Assembly: GCF_016862515.1 (NCBI RefSeq)
Contig: NZ_BONC01000010.1
Location: 88,235 to 152,234, forward strand
Source: Asanoa iriomotensis
Lineage (GTDB): Bacteria; Actinomycetota; Actinomycetes; Mycobacteriales; Micromonosporaceae
DNA length: 64,000 nt
Direction of reading: 5' to 3'
Part shown: piece by piece, positions 52,033 through 60,241 of the stretch
Position numbering within the stretch: the stretch's first letter is position 1
Layout of the letters: the number at the start of each line of letters is the position of its first letter
The notes under the pieces: generated by a model
The model's database searches: none
What the model saw: only the letters and a program-made list of their open reading frames with translations
What the model was told of the DNA's origin: nothing
Program-made: the position numbers and the translations under genes

Positions 52033-52911
52033 CTAGCGCAACCCGGCTGCGGCGGCCGTGCGGACGGCCTTGGTCAGGGACGTGAGGACCGTCGACGTCA
52101 GCTTCCAGTGCTGCCAGTAGAGCGAGACGTCGAGGTGGTGGGCCGGCGCCAGGCGGACCACCCGGCCCGCGGCCAGGTCCGCCTCCGCGAGCTGTTCCGG
52201 CATCAGGCCCCAGCCCACGCCCAGGCGGATCGCCTCGGTGAAGCCCCACGCCGACGGCACGTAGTGGGTCGGCGGGTCGGGCGGGCGCGGGGTCAACGCC
52301 CGGAGGAAACGGTGCTGCAGCCGGTCCTTGCGGTCCAGGACCAGCATCGGCGCCTCGGCGAACTCGCCGGGCGTGCCGCCGGCGGGGAACCAGCGCCGGG
52401 CCAGCGCGGGTGTCGCCGTGGCCAGGTAGCGCATCGCACCCAGCCGCTCCGCGCGGCAGCCCTGCACCGCCTCGCGCTGCGCCGTCACCGCGGCCATCAC
52501 CGCGCCGTCGCGGAGCAACTCGGCGGTGTGGTCCTGGTCGTCCTCGCGCACGTCGAACAGGATCCGATCGCCGGCCGTGACCAGCGCGGGCAGGAACCAG
52601 GTGGCCAGCGAGTCCGCGTTGACCACCACGGCCGCGCGGGACCACGGCTCGTCGCGCCGGCCGGCGGCGGCGAGGGCCTCGCGTTCCAGCACCGCGATCT
52701 GGCCGGCCAACCGCAGCAGAGGCCGGCCGGCGGGGGTGGCCCGGCACGGTTTCACCCGGCGCAGCACGACCTGGCCGACCGCCTGCTCCAGAGCCTTGAT
52801 CCGTTGGCTGACCGCCGACGGGGTGACGTGCAGGACCCGCGCCGCGGCCTCGAAGCTGCCCTCGTCGACCACCGCGGCGAACGTCGCGAGCTGGGTCGAG
52901 TCGAGCGCCAT
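52033..52911 (-). CDS. lysG: LysR family regulator of the LysG/ArgP type
   Basis: The 292-residue protein has the LysR HTH (LDSTQLATFAAVVDEGSFEAAARVLHVTPSAVSQRIKALEQAVGQVVLRR) and the ArgP/LysG effector domain (VVVNADSLATWFLPAL). These activate basic-amino-acid exporters when lysine or arginine accumulates. It diverges from a LysE exporter with 72 bp between starts, the classical lysG-lysE arrangement. ATG 52911 is the family start; longer frames upstream are shadows of lysE. Confidence 0.92.
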   Translation of the reverse strand: MALDSTQLATFAAVVDEGSFEAAARVLHVTPSAVSQRIKALEQAVGQVVLRRVKPCRATPAGRPLLRLAGQIAVLEREALAAAGRRDEPWSRAAVVVNADSLATWFLPALVTAGDRILFDVREDDQDHTAELLRDGAVMAAVTAQREAVQGCRAERLGAMRYLATATPALARRWFPAGGTPGEFAEAPMLVLDRKDRLQHRFLRALTPRPPDPPTHYVPSAWGFTEAIRLGVGWGLMPEQLAEADLAAGRVVRLAPAHHLDVSLYWQHWKLTSTVLTSLTKAVRTAAAAGLR

Positions 52912-52983
52912 GATGAAGAATTCTAAACAAGCATGAAAAACCTTAGCTGGAGTACGGGCGCCGCCCGCACGTACGGTTCCGCC

Positions 52984-53580
52984 ATGCTCACCTCCGTGCT
53001 CGCCGGTTTCGCCAACTCGATCGCGCTCATCGCGGCGATCGGCGCCCAGAACGCGTTCGTCCTGCGCCAGGGGCTGCGCCGCGAGCATGTCTGGGCCGTG
53101 GTGATCACCTGCGCCGTCTCCGACGCCCTGTTGATCTCGCTCGGCGTGGCCGGGCTGGGCACCGCGATCGCCGGCCGCCCGACGCTGCTCCAGGTGGCCA
53201 AATGGTGCGGGGCCGCGTTTCTGCTGGGCTACGCGGTGCTGGCCGCCCGCCGGGCGCTGCGGCCGGCCGCGCTGCGCCCCAGCGACGCCGGACCCGCCAC
53301 GCTGCGGGCCACCCTCGTCGCCTGCCTCGCCTTCACCTACCTCAACCCGCACGTCTATCTCGACACCGTGCTGCTGCTCGGTGCGATCGCCAACCAGCAC
53401 CGCTACCAGTGGGTGTTCGCGGCCGGCGCCGCCGCGGCCAGCGGGGTGTGGTTCGCCGCGCTGGGTGGCGGTGCCCGTCGGCTGGCCCCGGTGCTCGCCC
53501 GGCCGGCGGCCTGGCGGGTGCTCGACGGCGCCGTCGCGGCCGTCATGGTGGCGATCGCCGCCAGCCTGCTCATCGCCTGA
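52984..53580 (+). CDS. lysE: LysE family basic amino-acid exporter
   Basis: The 198-residue membrane protein has six hydrophobic segments and the LysE/ArgO signature: AGFANSIALIAAIGAQNAFVLRQGLRREHVWAVVITCAVSDALLISLGVAG and FTYLNPHVYLDTVLLLG. It exports lysine and/or arginine. ATG 52984 fits the family; the frame begins 51 nt earlier with non-homologous residues. It is probably activated by the divergent LysG protein. Confidence 0.93.
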   Translation: MLTSVLAGFANSIALIAAIGAQNAFVLRQGLRREHVWAVVITCAVSDALLISLGVAGLGTAIAGRPTLLQVAKWCGAAFLLGYAVLAARRALRPAALRPSDAGPATLRATLVACLAFTYLNPHVYLDTVLLLGAIANQHRYQWVFAAGAAAASGVWFAALGGGARRLAPVLARPAAWRVLDGAVAAVMVAIAASLLIA

Positions 53581-53602
53581 CCTCGACAGGTCCACCTTCG
53601 AC

Positions 53603-53620
53603 GGTCCCTCCGGCGGGACC
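53603..53620. terminator. Possible terminator after lysE
   Basis: GGTCCC-TCCGGC-GGGACC forms a 6-bp GC-rich stem 22 bp after the lysE stop. Weak but well placed. Confidence 0.4.
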
Positions 53621-53663
53621 AGAAAAGCAGGGTTGCGCGCACGCTGTGTGCGACCCCACCCTC

Positions 53664-53694
53664 TTGACACACGGCACCATTCACGCAACACGAT
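53664..53694 (+). promoter_or_regulatory. Possible promoter of the SsgA-family gene
   Basis: TTGACA at 53664-53669 is followed after about 18-19 bp by CAACACGAT, a weak -10. It lies about 55 bp before the gene start at 53747. Low certainty. Confidence 0.3.
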
Positions 53695-53746
53695 CGGGTG
53701 AGCCCTCCGATCGGCATGGTGCACGTCCGGGTGAGAGGGGGACGGC

Positions 53747-54268
53747 ATGGGGCGTGAGCCGGTTCCGGCGTTCGACGGGACGGGTGGGGAAGAGACGCGA
53801 CAGCCGGCCGCGGTCGCGGTGGAGACGACGGTGCGCCTGCTGGCGCCGGACGCGACCGGGGTGCCCGTGTCCTGCGGGCTGCACTACGACCCGGCCGACC
53901 CGTACGCCGTGCAGGTGCGGTTCTTTCTCGACCGGCACCGGCAGGACGCGGTCAGCTGGTCGTTCGCGCGCGAGTTGCTCGCGGCTGGCCTCGACGAGCC
54001 GAGCGGCCTCGGCGACGTGCGGATCTGGCCGTGGCGCACCACCCAGGGCGACGCGGTCGCGCTGGCGCTGACCTCGCCCGACGGCCAGGCGCTGCTTGAG
54101 GCACCGCGGGCGACGATCGCCGCGTTCCTCGCGGACACCTACGCCCAGGTGCCACGCGGGAGCGAGGCCGACCGACTGGACCTCGACGCCGACGCGTGGC
54201 TGAGCGGGCAACTGCTGCCGGAGCTGCCCGACCAGGCCGACCCCGATCTCGATCAGGACGGGCGGTAG
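53747..54268 (+). CDS. SsgA family sporulation/cell division regulator (SALP)
   Basis: The 173-residue protein has the SsgA-like core: CGLHYDPADPYAVQVRFFLDRHRQDAVSWSFARELLAAGLDEPSGLGDVRIWPWRTTQGDAVALALTSPDGQALLEAPRATIAAFLADTYAQVPRGSEADRLDLD, read in segments. These small proteins, found only in morphologically complex actinobacteria, guide FtsZ and septation in sporulating hyphae. The N-terminal 25 residues and acidic C-terminus are extra. Which of SsgA to SsgG it matches is not clear. The 3' end overlaps the convergent STAS gene by 16 bp. Confidence 0.88.
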   Translation: MGREPVPAFDGTGGEETRQPAAVAVETTVRLLAPDATGVPVSCGLHYDPADPYAVQVRFFLDRHRQDAVSWSFARELLAAGLDEPSGLGDVRIWPWRTTQGDAVALALTSPDGQALLEAPRATIAAFLADTYAQVPRGSEADRLDLDADAWLSGQLLPELPDQADPDLDQDGR

Positions 54269-54633
54269 CCCAGGGAGTCGCCGACGCCGCTGATCTCGAT
54301 CACCCGGGCCACGTGACCGTGCGCCCCGGTCAGCCGCAGCCAGCCGCCGGCCTCCGCACACCGCCGGTCGCCCCGGACGAACACCGTCAGCCCGGCCGAG
54401 TCGCAGAACGTCAGCGCGGTCAGGTCGACCACCACCCGCGGTGAGCCGCCCGCGGCCAGGTCGGCGATCCGGGAGAGCAACTCCGGCGCGGTGGACATGT
54501 CGAGCTCACCGGCCAGCCGCAGCCGCAGGACCTCGCCGGCCGGCTCCAGGGTCACCACGAGCGGCGCGGCGACCTCGGTCTCCTCGATGCGCGGGCCGCC
54601 GGTCGCCTGCCGGGGCGCCGGGTCGGTGCTCAC
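54253..54633 (-). CDS. STAS-domain anti-sigma factor antagonist (RsbV/SpoIIAA type)
   Basis: The 126-residue protein has a STAS domain (VVTLEPAGEVLRLRLAGELDMSTAPELLSRIADLAAGG ... VVVDLTALTFCDSAGLTVFVRG). The conserved phosphorylation site is intact (CDSAG; the Ser after Asp). Dephosphorylated, such proteins bind the RsbW-type kinase and free a sigma factor. GTG 54633 overlaps the stop of the kinase-like gene upstream, so the two are co-translated partners. Confidence 0.9.
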   Translation of the reverse strand: MSTDPAPRQATGGPRIEETEVAAPLVVTLEPAGEVLRLRLAGELDMSTAPELLSRIADLAAGGSPRVVVDLTALTFCDSAGLTVFVRGDRRCAEAGGWLRLTGAHGHVARVIEISGVGDSLGYRPS

Positions 54634-55112
54634 TCCGCGCGCTCCCCAGCGCCGGCCGGGTCGGCGACCCGCCCGGCACCGTCCAACGCGGTGGTGATCT
54701 CCACCGTCGTGCCGGCCGGGCCGGAGGTCACCACCATGCTGTCGCTGAGCTGTCCGGCGAGCCAGAGACCCCAGCCGCCGGCGGTGTCGGGGGTCGGGCG
54801 CTCGTTGCTGGCCAGCCGCTCCGCGCCGATCCCGCCGCCGCCGTCGGAGACCTCGCAGACCAGCGTCGCGCCGACGCGCCACAGGCGGAGGCGGCCGGCG
54901 CCACCGCCGTGCCGGACCGCGTTGGTGATCAGCTCGTTGACGGCCAGGACGAAGTCGTCAAGGCGCTGGTCACGCAGGCCGGCGGCCTCGGCGCAGGCGG
55001 CGAACGAGTGGCGGAGATCGGTCACCTGACCGCGTGCGAACGTCTCGACGAGCAGCGGCGGCCCGGCAGCGGGCGCAACCGCCTCCGGCCGAAGGTGCCC
55101 GTCGTCGGTCAT
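54630..55112 (-). CDS. Anti-sigma factor / serine kinase (RsbW-like HATPase)
   Basis: The 160-residue protein has a GHKL ATPase fold: N box LAVNELITNAVRHGGG, G1 box VSDGGGGIG and G2 box GGWGLWLAGQLSD. RsbW-type proteins bind a sigma factor or phosphorylate their STAS antagonist. Its stop overlaps the start of the STAS gene. It diverges from the PP2C phosphatase gene, whose product could dephosphorylate the STAS protein. Confidence 0.9.
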   Translation of the reverse strand: MTDDGHLRPEAVAPAAGPPLLVETFARGQVTDLRHSFAACAEAAGLRDQRLDDFVLAVNELITNAVRHGGGAGRLRLWRVGATLVCEVSDGGGGIGAERLASNERPTPDTAGGWGLWLAGQLSDSMVVTSGPAGTTVEITTALDGAGRVADPAGAGERAE

Positions 55113-55294
55113 GTGCCGCCTCGGAATTGCTGGTCAGGGCCGCTTCCGCAGCCTGGAGCCACCGGCACGCGGCGGTGGCTCCCAATCACACTACGTCTTG
55201 CCGGCCACCCCCGCATCCGCCCGGGCGAGCCTCCGAGGGCCCTGGTGGCGCGCATCGCAAGCACAAGCGCGGCCGACTGTGGGATCGTCGGAGC

Positions 55295-57547
55295 GTGCCG
55301 GACAACCGGATGGACCCCGGAGGCGACGGCCCACTGGCCGCCCTGGTGGACGCCGCGGTTTCCGTGTTGGCAGAGCGGCTGGAGTGTTCTCTGGAAGAGG
55401 CGAGACAGCGCTTGCGCGGCCTCGCCGAGCGGTCCGGCGTCTCCGAGCCGGAAGCGGCCGCGGCGGTGCTCGACAGCTCACGCACGCCCGCCTCCACCGC
55501 GCCCTTCGACGAGGTGCGCCGGATGGCCAGCGCGGCGGCAGCCGAGGCCGCCCGGATGGCCGCCCGGGCCGTCGCGGCACCCGGCCGGGAGCCGCTGGCC
55601 GACCTGGCCGGCACGCTGCGTGAGCACCTCGCGCACGAGGTCGGCGCCGACGCGGTGGCCGTCTACGCGGCCGAGCCGGACGCCTCCCTGCAGCTCGTGG
55701 GTGCCGCCGGTGTGCCGCCGGCCGTGGTCGACGCGTGGAGCCGGGTGCCGGCGCACCCGCCGACCGAGGCCGGCTACGTCGCGCGTACCCGTGACCCGCT
55801 CTTCCTGCCCGACCGCACCGCGACGCCGCCGCACTACCTGCTGGTCGGCGGTCCCGGCGCCGAGTGGCCCTCCCGCGCGGTCGTGCCGGTCGGCGACGGG
55901 AACGCGGTCGCCGTCGTGGTCGCCTTCTTCGTCAAGCAGCAGCCGTTCCCGGCGCCGGTGCGGGCGGCGGTCACCCGGATCGTCGACGAGGTGGCCGGCG
56001 AGGTCGTCGAACGGCTCCGGGCCCACCCGCACCAAGCCGGCTGGATCACCGACGCGCAGTCGATGCTCGACGCCCTGCCGGGCGCGGTCGGCGTCTCCGT
56101 GCCGATCCGCGACGCGAACGGCACGATCGTCGACTGGGTGCTGGTCGCGGCCAGCCCGGAGGCCACCGACGTGACCGGGCTGCGCGGCCAGGAGCTGGTC
56201 GGCACGAGCACGGCGACCAGCTATCCGACCCTGGTCGGCACCGAGCTGTGGCACTCGCTGACCCAGGTGTTCGAGTCCGGCCGGCCGCGCGAGATCGGCC
56301 CGTTCACCTACACGCCGCAGTCGCCGGGCATCGAGACCGCGGTGTTCACCGTGCGGATCTCCCAGTTCGGCGGCGGCGTGCTGCTCACCTGGACCCGGCT
56401 CGACGAGGAGCGCCGCCTGGCCGCCCGGATCGCCCAGACCGAGCGGCTCGGCCGGCTCGGCTGGGGCGAGTGGGACCTGACCACGGGCAGCGTCTACTGG
56501 TCCGAGGGTCTCTATGCGATCTTCCGGCGGGACCCGGAGAGCGGGCCGCCCACCCTGGAGGAGGCCACCAGCCAGCTGCACCCGCAGGACGCGCCGCGGA
56601 TCGCGCCGCAGCTCGCGCGGGTGTTCGAGCACGGCCAGGCCGCCGACCTCAACTTCCGGATCCTGGTCGGCGCGCGGGAGCGGCACCTGCGGGCCCGGTT
56701 CGAGACGATCCGTGACCGGACCGGCGGGGTGCTCAAGGTGTACGGCATCATCCAGGACGTCACGGCCCGTGAGGCCGCCGCCCGCGATCGCGCCCGCCTG
56801 GTCGACATCGAGGCCGAGCTGGCCGAGCGGCTGCGCAGTCAGCAGACCGAGCACCGCCTGGTGGTCGCGCTGCAGCAGATCATCCTGCCGATCCCGACCG
56901 GCGTGCTGCACCTGCCCGGGCTCGACGTCGCGGTCCGCTACCTGCCGGCCGAGGTGACGAGCCGGGTCGGCGGCGACTGGTACGACGTGGTCGAGCTGCC
57001 CGACGGCCGCAGCCTGCTCGCGGTCGGCGACGTGGCCGGGCACGGCATCACCGCGGCGGCCACCATGGCCCGGCTGCGGCACTCGGTGGCGGCCCTCGCC
57101 GTCACCAGCACCGAGCCCGGCGAGCTGCTCGGCTTCCTCAACCGGATTGTGCACGACGACGCCAGTGAACCCACGGCGACCGTCGTGGTGGCACACTTCG
57201 ATCCGGAGACCCGGGAGCTGACCTGGGCGCAGGCCGGTCACCCGCCACCGATCCTGGTCTCCGGCGGCACGGCCTCGGCGCTCACCCGGCCACCCGGGAT
57301 GATCGTCGGCGCGCGACCGGACAGCACGTACGAGACCGTCACGACCACGCTGGCCGAAGGGGACACGGTGCTGCTCTACACCGACGGCCTGATCGAGCGC
57401 CGGGGCGGCTACGACAGCGACTGGCTCGGCCCCCTGCTGCGCACGGTCGCCGGTGCCGGCCAGGTCCCGGTCGACCGGCTCATCGCGCGTCTCCAGCCGG
57501 CCAACCCCGGCGACGACACCTGCGTCCTCGCGCTCCGGCCCGCGTGA
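55295..57547 (+). CDS. ANTAR-GAF-PAS-PP2C (SpoIIE/RsbU-type) phosphatase
   Basis: The 750-residue protein begins with an ANTAR-like helix bundle (LVDAAVSVLAERLECSLEEARQRLRGLAERSGVSEPEAAAAVLDS, about 10-60), then a GAF-like sensor (about 90-240), two PAS-like domains (about 250-530) and a PP2C catalytic domain (about 540-750) with metal-binding Asp in GGDWYDVVELPDGRSLLAVGDVAGHGITAAATMARLR and TVLLYTDGLIERRGG. It likely dephosphorylates STAS antagonists. GTG 55295 is the probable start; ATG 55310 is possible. The stop overlaps the sensor kinase start (GTGA). Confidence 0.85.
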   Translation: MPDNRMDPGGDGPLAALVDAAVSVLAERLECSLEEARQRLRGLAERSGVSEPEAAAAVLDSSRTPASTAPFDEVRRMASAAAAEAARMAARAVAAPGREPLADLAGTLREHLAHEVGADAVAVYAAEPDASLQLVGAAGVPPAVVDAWSRVPAHPPTEAGYVARTRDPLFLPDRTATPPHYLLVGGPGAEWPSRAVVPVGDGNAVAVVVAFFVKQQPFPAPVRAAVTRIVDEVAGEVVERLRAHPHQAGWITDAQSMLDALPGAVGVSVPIRDANGTIVDWVLVAASPEATDVTGLRGQELVGTSTATSYPTLVGTELWHSLTQVFESGRPREIGPFTYTPQSPGIETAVFTVRISQFGGGVLLTWTRLDEERRLAARIAQTERLGRLGWGEWDLTTGSVYWSEGLYAIFRRDPESGPPTLEEATSQLHPQDAPRIAPQLARVFEHGQAADLNFRILVGARERHLRARFETIRDRTGGVLKVYGIIQDVTAREAAARDRARLVDIEAELAERLRSQQTEHRLVVALQQIILPIPTGVLHLPGLDVAVRYLPAEVTSRVGGDWYDVVELPDGRSLLAVGDVAGHGITAAATMARLRHSVAALAVTSTEPGELLGFLNRIVHDDASEPTATVVVAHFDPETRELTWAQAGHPPPILVSGGTASALTRPPGMIVGARPDSTYETVTTTLAEGDTVLLYTDGLIERRGGYDSDWLGPLLRTVAGAGQVPVDRLIARLQPANPGDDTCVLALRPA

Positions 57548-58677
57548 TCCAGGCGACGTCCGCCGGCGGGCTGCAAGTCCCGCTGTGGCGCGCCATCGTC
57601 GTCTACCGGTTCGCCTCGCTGGCCTTCGCGCTCGCGCTGATCGTCAGCAACGTCGGCGACTACCGCCGCCCGCTCGCCGCCATCCCGGTGGCCGTCGTGC
57701 TGATCGGCTGGACGGTCGCGGCGAGCTGGCTCTACGCCCGCCCGCAGCGGCGCCGCTGGCCGCTGCTGATCGCCGACCTCGCGGTGACGGCCGCGGTGCT
57801 GCTGTCCGCGGAGTGGGTGATCGGCCGGGACGCGCTGGGCAGCGGGACGCCCGGTCTGGCCGTGGCCTGGCTGGCCGCGCCCGTGCTGGCCTGGGCGGTG
57901 GCCGGCGGCCGGCGGCTCGGCGTGGTGGCCGCCCTGCTGATCGGCGTCGCCGACCTGGCGGTGCGGCCGAGGTTGAGCCAGTCGTCGTTGACCGGCACCA
58001 CCCTGATGCTGCTCGCCGCGGTCGGCGTCGGACACGTCGCCCGGCTCGGCGCGATCGCGGAGGCGCGGCTGCAACGGGCCACGGAGCTGGAGGCGGCCAA
58101 CCGCGAGCGCGAACGGCTGGCCCGCGACATCCACGACTCGGTGCTCCAGGTGCTGGCGCTGGTCCGGCGGCGGGGCGCGCACCTCGACGGCGAGGCGGGC
58201 GAGCTGGCCCGGCTGGCGGGGGAGCAGGAAGCGGCGCTGCGCCGGCTGATCGCGACGGGCGCGCCGCCGCCGTCCGCGACCGGCGTGGTCGACCTCGGTG
58301 CGCTGGTCAGCGCGTACGCCAGCGACGTGGTCTCGGTGGCCGCGCCCGCGACGGCCGTGCCCCTGCCGGCGGAGGTCGCGACCCAGGTCGTCGCCGCCGT
58401 CGGCGCGGCGCTCGACAACGCCGCCCGGCACGCCGGTGCCACCGCCCGGGTGTTCGTGCTGGTCGAGGACGAGCCGGAGTCGGTGACCGTGACCGTCCGC
58501 GACGACGGCGCCGGCATCGCGCCGGGCCGGTTGGCGGCGGCCGAGCTGGAGGGGCGGCTCGGCGTCGCGCAGGCGATCCGCGGCCGGGTCACGGACCTCG
58601 GCGGCACCGTGCGGATCCAGTCGGCGCCGGGCCAGGGCACCGAGATCGAGCTCGTCGTACCTAAGCTGCACCCATGA
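57544..58677 (+). CDS. MacS-like sensor histidine kinase
   Basis: The 377-residue protein has an N-terminal membrane module of about five helices (VPLWRAIVVYRFASLAFALALIVSNVG, typical of MacS sensors), a HisKA_3 dimerisation helix with phospho-acceptor H197 (RLARDIHDSVLQVLALV) and a HATPase domain (GAALDNAARHAGA, VRDDGAGI, GQGTEIELVVP). In Streptomyces MacRS affects morphogenesis and antibiotic output. Translationally coupled to the phosphatase upstream and the response regulator downstream (ATGA overlap). Confidence 0.9.
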   Translation: MIQATSAGGLQVPLWRAIVVYRFASLAFALALIVSNVGDYRRPLAAIPVAVVLIGWTVAASWLYARPQRRRWPLLIADLAVTAAVLLSAEWVIGRDALGSGTPGLAVAWLAAPVLAWAVAGGRRLGVVAALLIGVADLAVRPRLSQSSLTGTTLMLLAAVGVGHVARLGAIAEARLQRATELEAANRERERLARDIHDSVLQVLALVRRRGAHLDGEAGELARLAGEQEAALRRLIATGAPPPSATGVVDLGALVSAYASDVVSVAAPATAVPLPAEVATQVVAAVGAALDNAARHAGATARVFVLVEDEPESVTVTVRDDGAGIAPGRLAAAELEGRLGVAQAIRGRVTDLGGTVRIQSAPGQGTEIELVVPKLHP

Positions 58678-59318
58678 CCGTCCGCGTGATGGTGGTCGAC
58701 GACCATCCGATGTGGCGCACCGGGGTCGCCCGCGACCTCGCCGAGGCGGGCTACGAGGTGGTCGCGACCACGGGCGAGGGGCGGCAGGCCGTCCGGATCG
58801 CCGGTGCGACCCGGCCCGACGTGGTCGTGCTCGACCTCCAGCTGCCCGACGTGCCCGGTGTCGAGGTGATCCACGGCCTGCGCGCGGCGCTGCCCGAGGT
58901 CAAGGTGCTCATGCTGTCGGCCAGCGGCGAGCAGCAGAGCGTGCTCGACGCGGTGAAGGCGGGCGCGACCGGCTACCTGGTCAAGTCGGCGGCGCCCGAG
59001 GAGTTCCTGGCGGCGGTCGCGCGTACCGCCGCGGGCGAAGCCGTCTTCACGCCCGGGCTCGCGGGCCTGGTGCTGGGCGAGTACAGGCGGTTGGCGGCCG
59101 CTCCCGAGCCGGCCGACGCGGGCGCGCCGGCGCTGACCGACCGGGAGACCGAGGTGCTGCGCCTGGTGGCCAAGGGATTGTCCTACAAGCAGATCGCCGA
59201 GCGGCTGGGCGTCTCGCACCGGACCGTGCAGAACCACGTGCAGAACACGCTTGGCAAGCTCCAACTGCACAACCGGGTCGAACTGACCCGCTACGCCATC
59301 GAACAGGGCCTCGACTGA
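58674..59318 (+). CDS. NarL/FixJ-type response regulator (MacR-like)
   Basis: The 214-residue protein has a receiver domain (VMVVDDHPMWRTGVARDLAEAGYEVVATTG, phospho-acceptor D54 in VVVLDLQLPDVPG, then LMLSAS and GYLVKSA) and a LuxR HTH (LTDRETEVLRLVAKGLSYKQIAERLGVSHRTVQNHVQNTLGKLQL). It is the partner of the kinase whose stop it overlaps. Followed by a perfect hairpin terminator. Confidence 0.93.
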   Translation: MTVRVMVVDDHPMWRTGVARDLAEAGYEVVATTGEGRQAVRIAGATRPDVVVLDLQLPDVPGVEVIHGLRAALPEVKVLMLSASGEQQSVLDAVKAGATGYLVKSAAPEEFLAAVARTAAGEAVFTPGLAGLVLGEYRRLAAAPEPADAGAPALTDRETEVLRLVAKGLSYKQIAERLGVSHRTVQNHVQNTLGKLQLHNRVELTRYAIEQGLD

Positions 59319-59352
59319 GGAGCTGTGCTGGCGGGCCCGTCCTCCGCCGTCG

Positions 59353-59371
59353 CGATGCCGAGGGCATCGCC
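59353..59371. terminator. Bidirectional hairpin terminator
   Basis: GCGATGCC-GAG-GGCATCGC, a perfect 8-bp stem, lies between the converging response-regulator and DUF5709 genes. Confidence 0.6.
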
Positions 59372-59382
59372 ACGCCGTCCGG

Positions 59383-59982
59383 TCACTCGTACGGCGGCTC
59401 CTCCGTCTCGTGCATGGCCAGCTCCTCGGCCGTGGCGCCGCCGCCGGCCGCACCCGCGTCGTCCGCGATCGAGTCGCCCTCGTCGTCGATGAGGCCGCCC
59501 TCGGGCTCGTCCTCGCCGGCGAACTGGGCCGGGTCGACCAGTCGCCCTATCGGCCGACCACCGTCGTCGAGCTCGAGCCCGTCCGTGTCGTAGAGGGACG
59601 CCTCGGAGTCCCGGTTCTCGGCGGGACCGTCGTCGAGCACATCAGCGTCGAGCTGCGCCTGGGCGCGCTCGGTGCCCAGGTCCTCCTCGTCGCGGATCTG
59701 CTCGTCGGCCGGCGTGGCCAGCGGGTCGTCGACCGGGTCCGGGACACTCTCGCGGGCCAGCTTGTAGTCGAGCGACTCGCCCTGCTCGGCCTCGGCACCG
59801 GTGGTGCCGAACCGGTCGACGGCCAGCGGCGAGTCGACCGGCAGCGCGGCCGGGTCCGGTCCCTGGACCTCGCGCTCGGAGTCGACGTCGTCGTACGCGG
59901 TGGAGTCGTCGTCGGCGGTGCCGGGCAGGCCTTCGGCCTCAGGGTCCGACCAGGGCTCTGGGTACTCGTCTTCACGGCGCAT
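59383..59982 (-). CDS. Acidic DUF5709-like protein
   Basis: The 199-residue protein is highly acidic (Asp/Glu-rich throughout) and probably disordered. It carries the DUF5709 core PLAVDRFGTTGAEAEQGESLDYKLARESVPD. Related actinobacterial proteins are abundant and often linked to general stress, but have no known biochemical role. It diverges from the sigma-STAS gene, and a weak SigB-like promoter (59994-60018) precedes it. Both suggest membership in that sigma factor's regulon. Confidence 0.8.
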   Translation of the reverse strand: MRREDEYPEPWSDPEAEGLPGTADDDSTAYDDVDSEREVQGPDPAALPVDSPLAVDRFGTTGAEAEQGESLDYKLARESVPDPVDDPLATPADEQIRDEEDLGTERAQAQLDADVLDDGPAENRDSEASLYDTDGLELDDGGRPIGRLVDPAQFAGEDEPEGGLIDDEGDSIADDAGAAGGGATAEELAMHETEEPPYE

Positions 59983-59993
59983 AACGGGCCCTC

Positions 59994-60018
59994 TACCCCT
60001 ATCCGGGCTGGCACAACC
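59994..60018 (-). promoter_or_regulatory. Possible SigB/F-type promoter of the DUF5709 gene
   Basis: Read on the minus strand, GGTTG, a 15-nt spacer and GGGTA resemble the GTTT-N14-16-GGGTAT consensus of actinobacterial SigB-group factors. It lies 12 bp upstream of the start codon, which is short; low certainty. Confidence 0.3.
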
Positions 60019-60045
60019 TGGCGTCAGGTGATGTGATAGATGCCT

Positions 60046-60065
60046 CGAAGCAACTAATTGCTTCG
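60046..60065. promoter_or_regulatory. Perfect inverted repeat with T-rich flank upstream of the sigma-STAS gene
   Basis: CGAAGCAA-CTAA-TTGCTTCG (8-bp arms) is followed by CTTTT. It could be an operator for the divergent genes or a small terminator. It lies in the 259-bp gap 59983-60241, which otherwise shows no gene. Confidence 0.45.
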
Positions 60066-60241
60066 CTTTTCATTGCTCGGCTCGCACGGACCGACGTATG
60101 GTCACGTTTAGGGGACGGCTGCTGCGCAGCGGTTTCCGGGGTGCTCAACACGCGGGCATCAGAGCGCACATTCCACATACCCGGTGCCGACTCTCCCCGC
60201 CCCACCAGGGCGGCGGTGAGGGCGAACGAGGAGGCTGCGCG

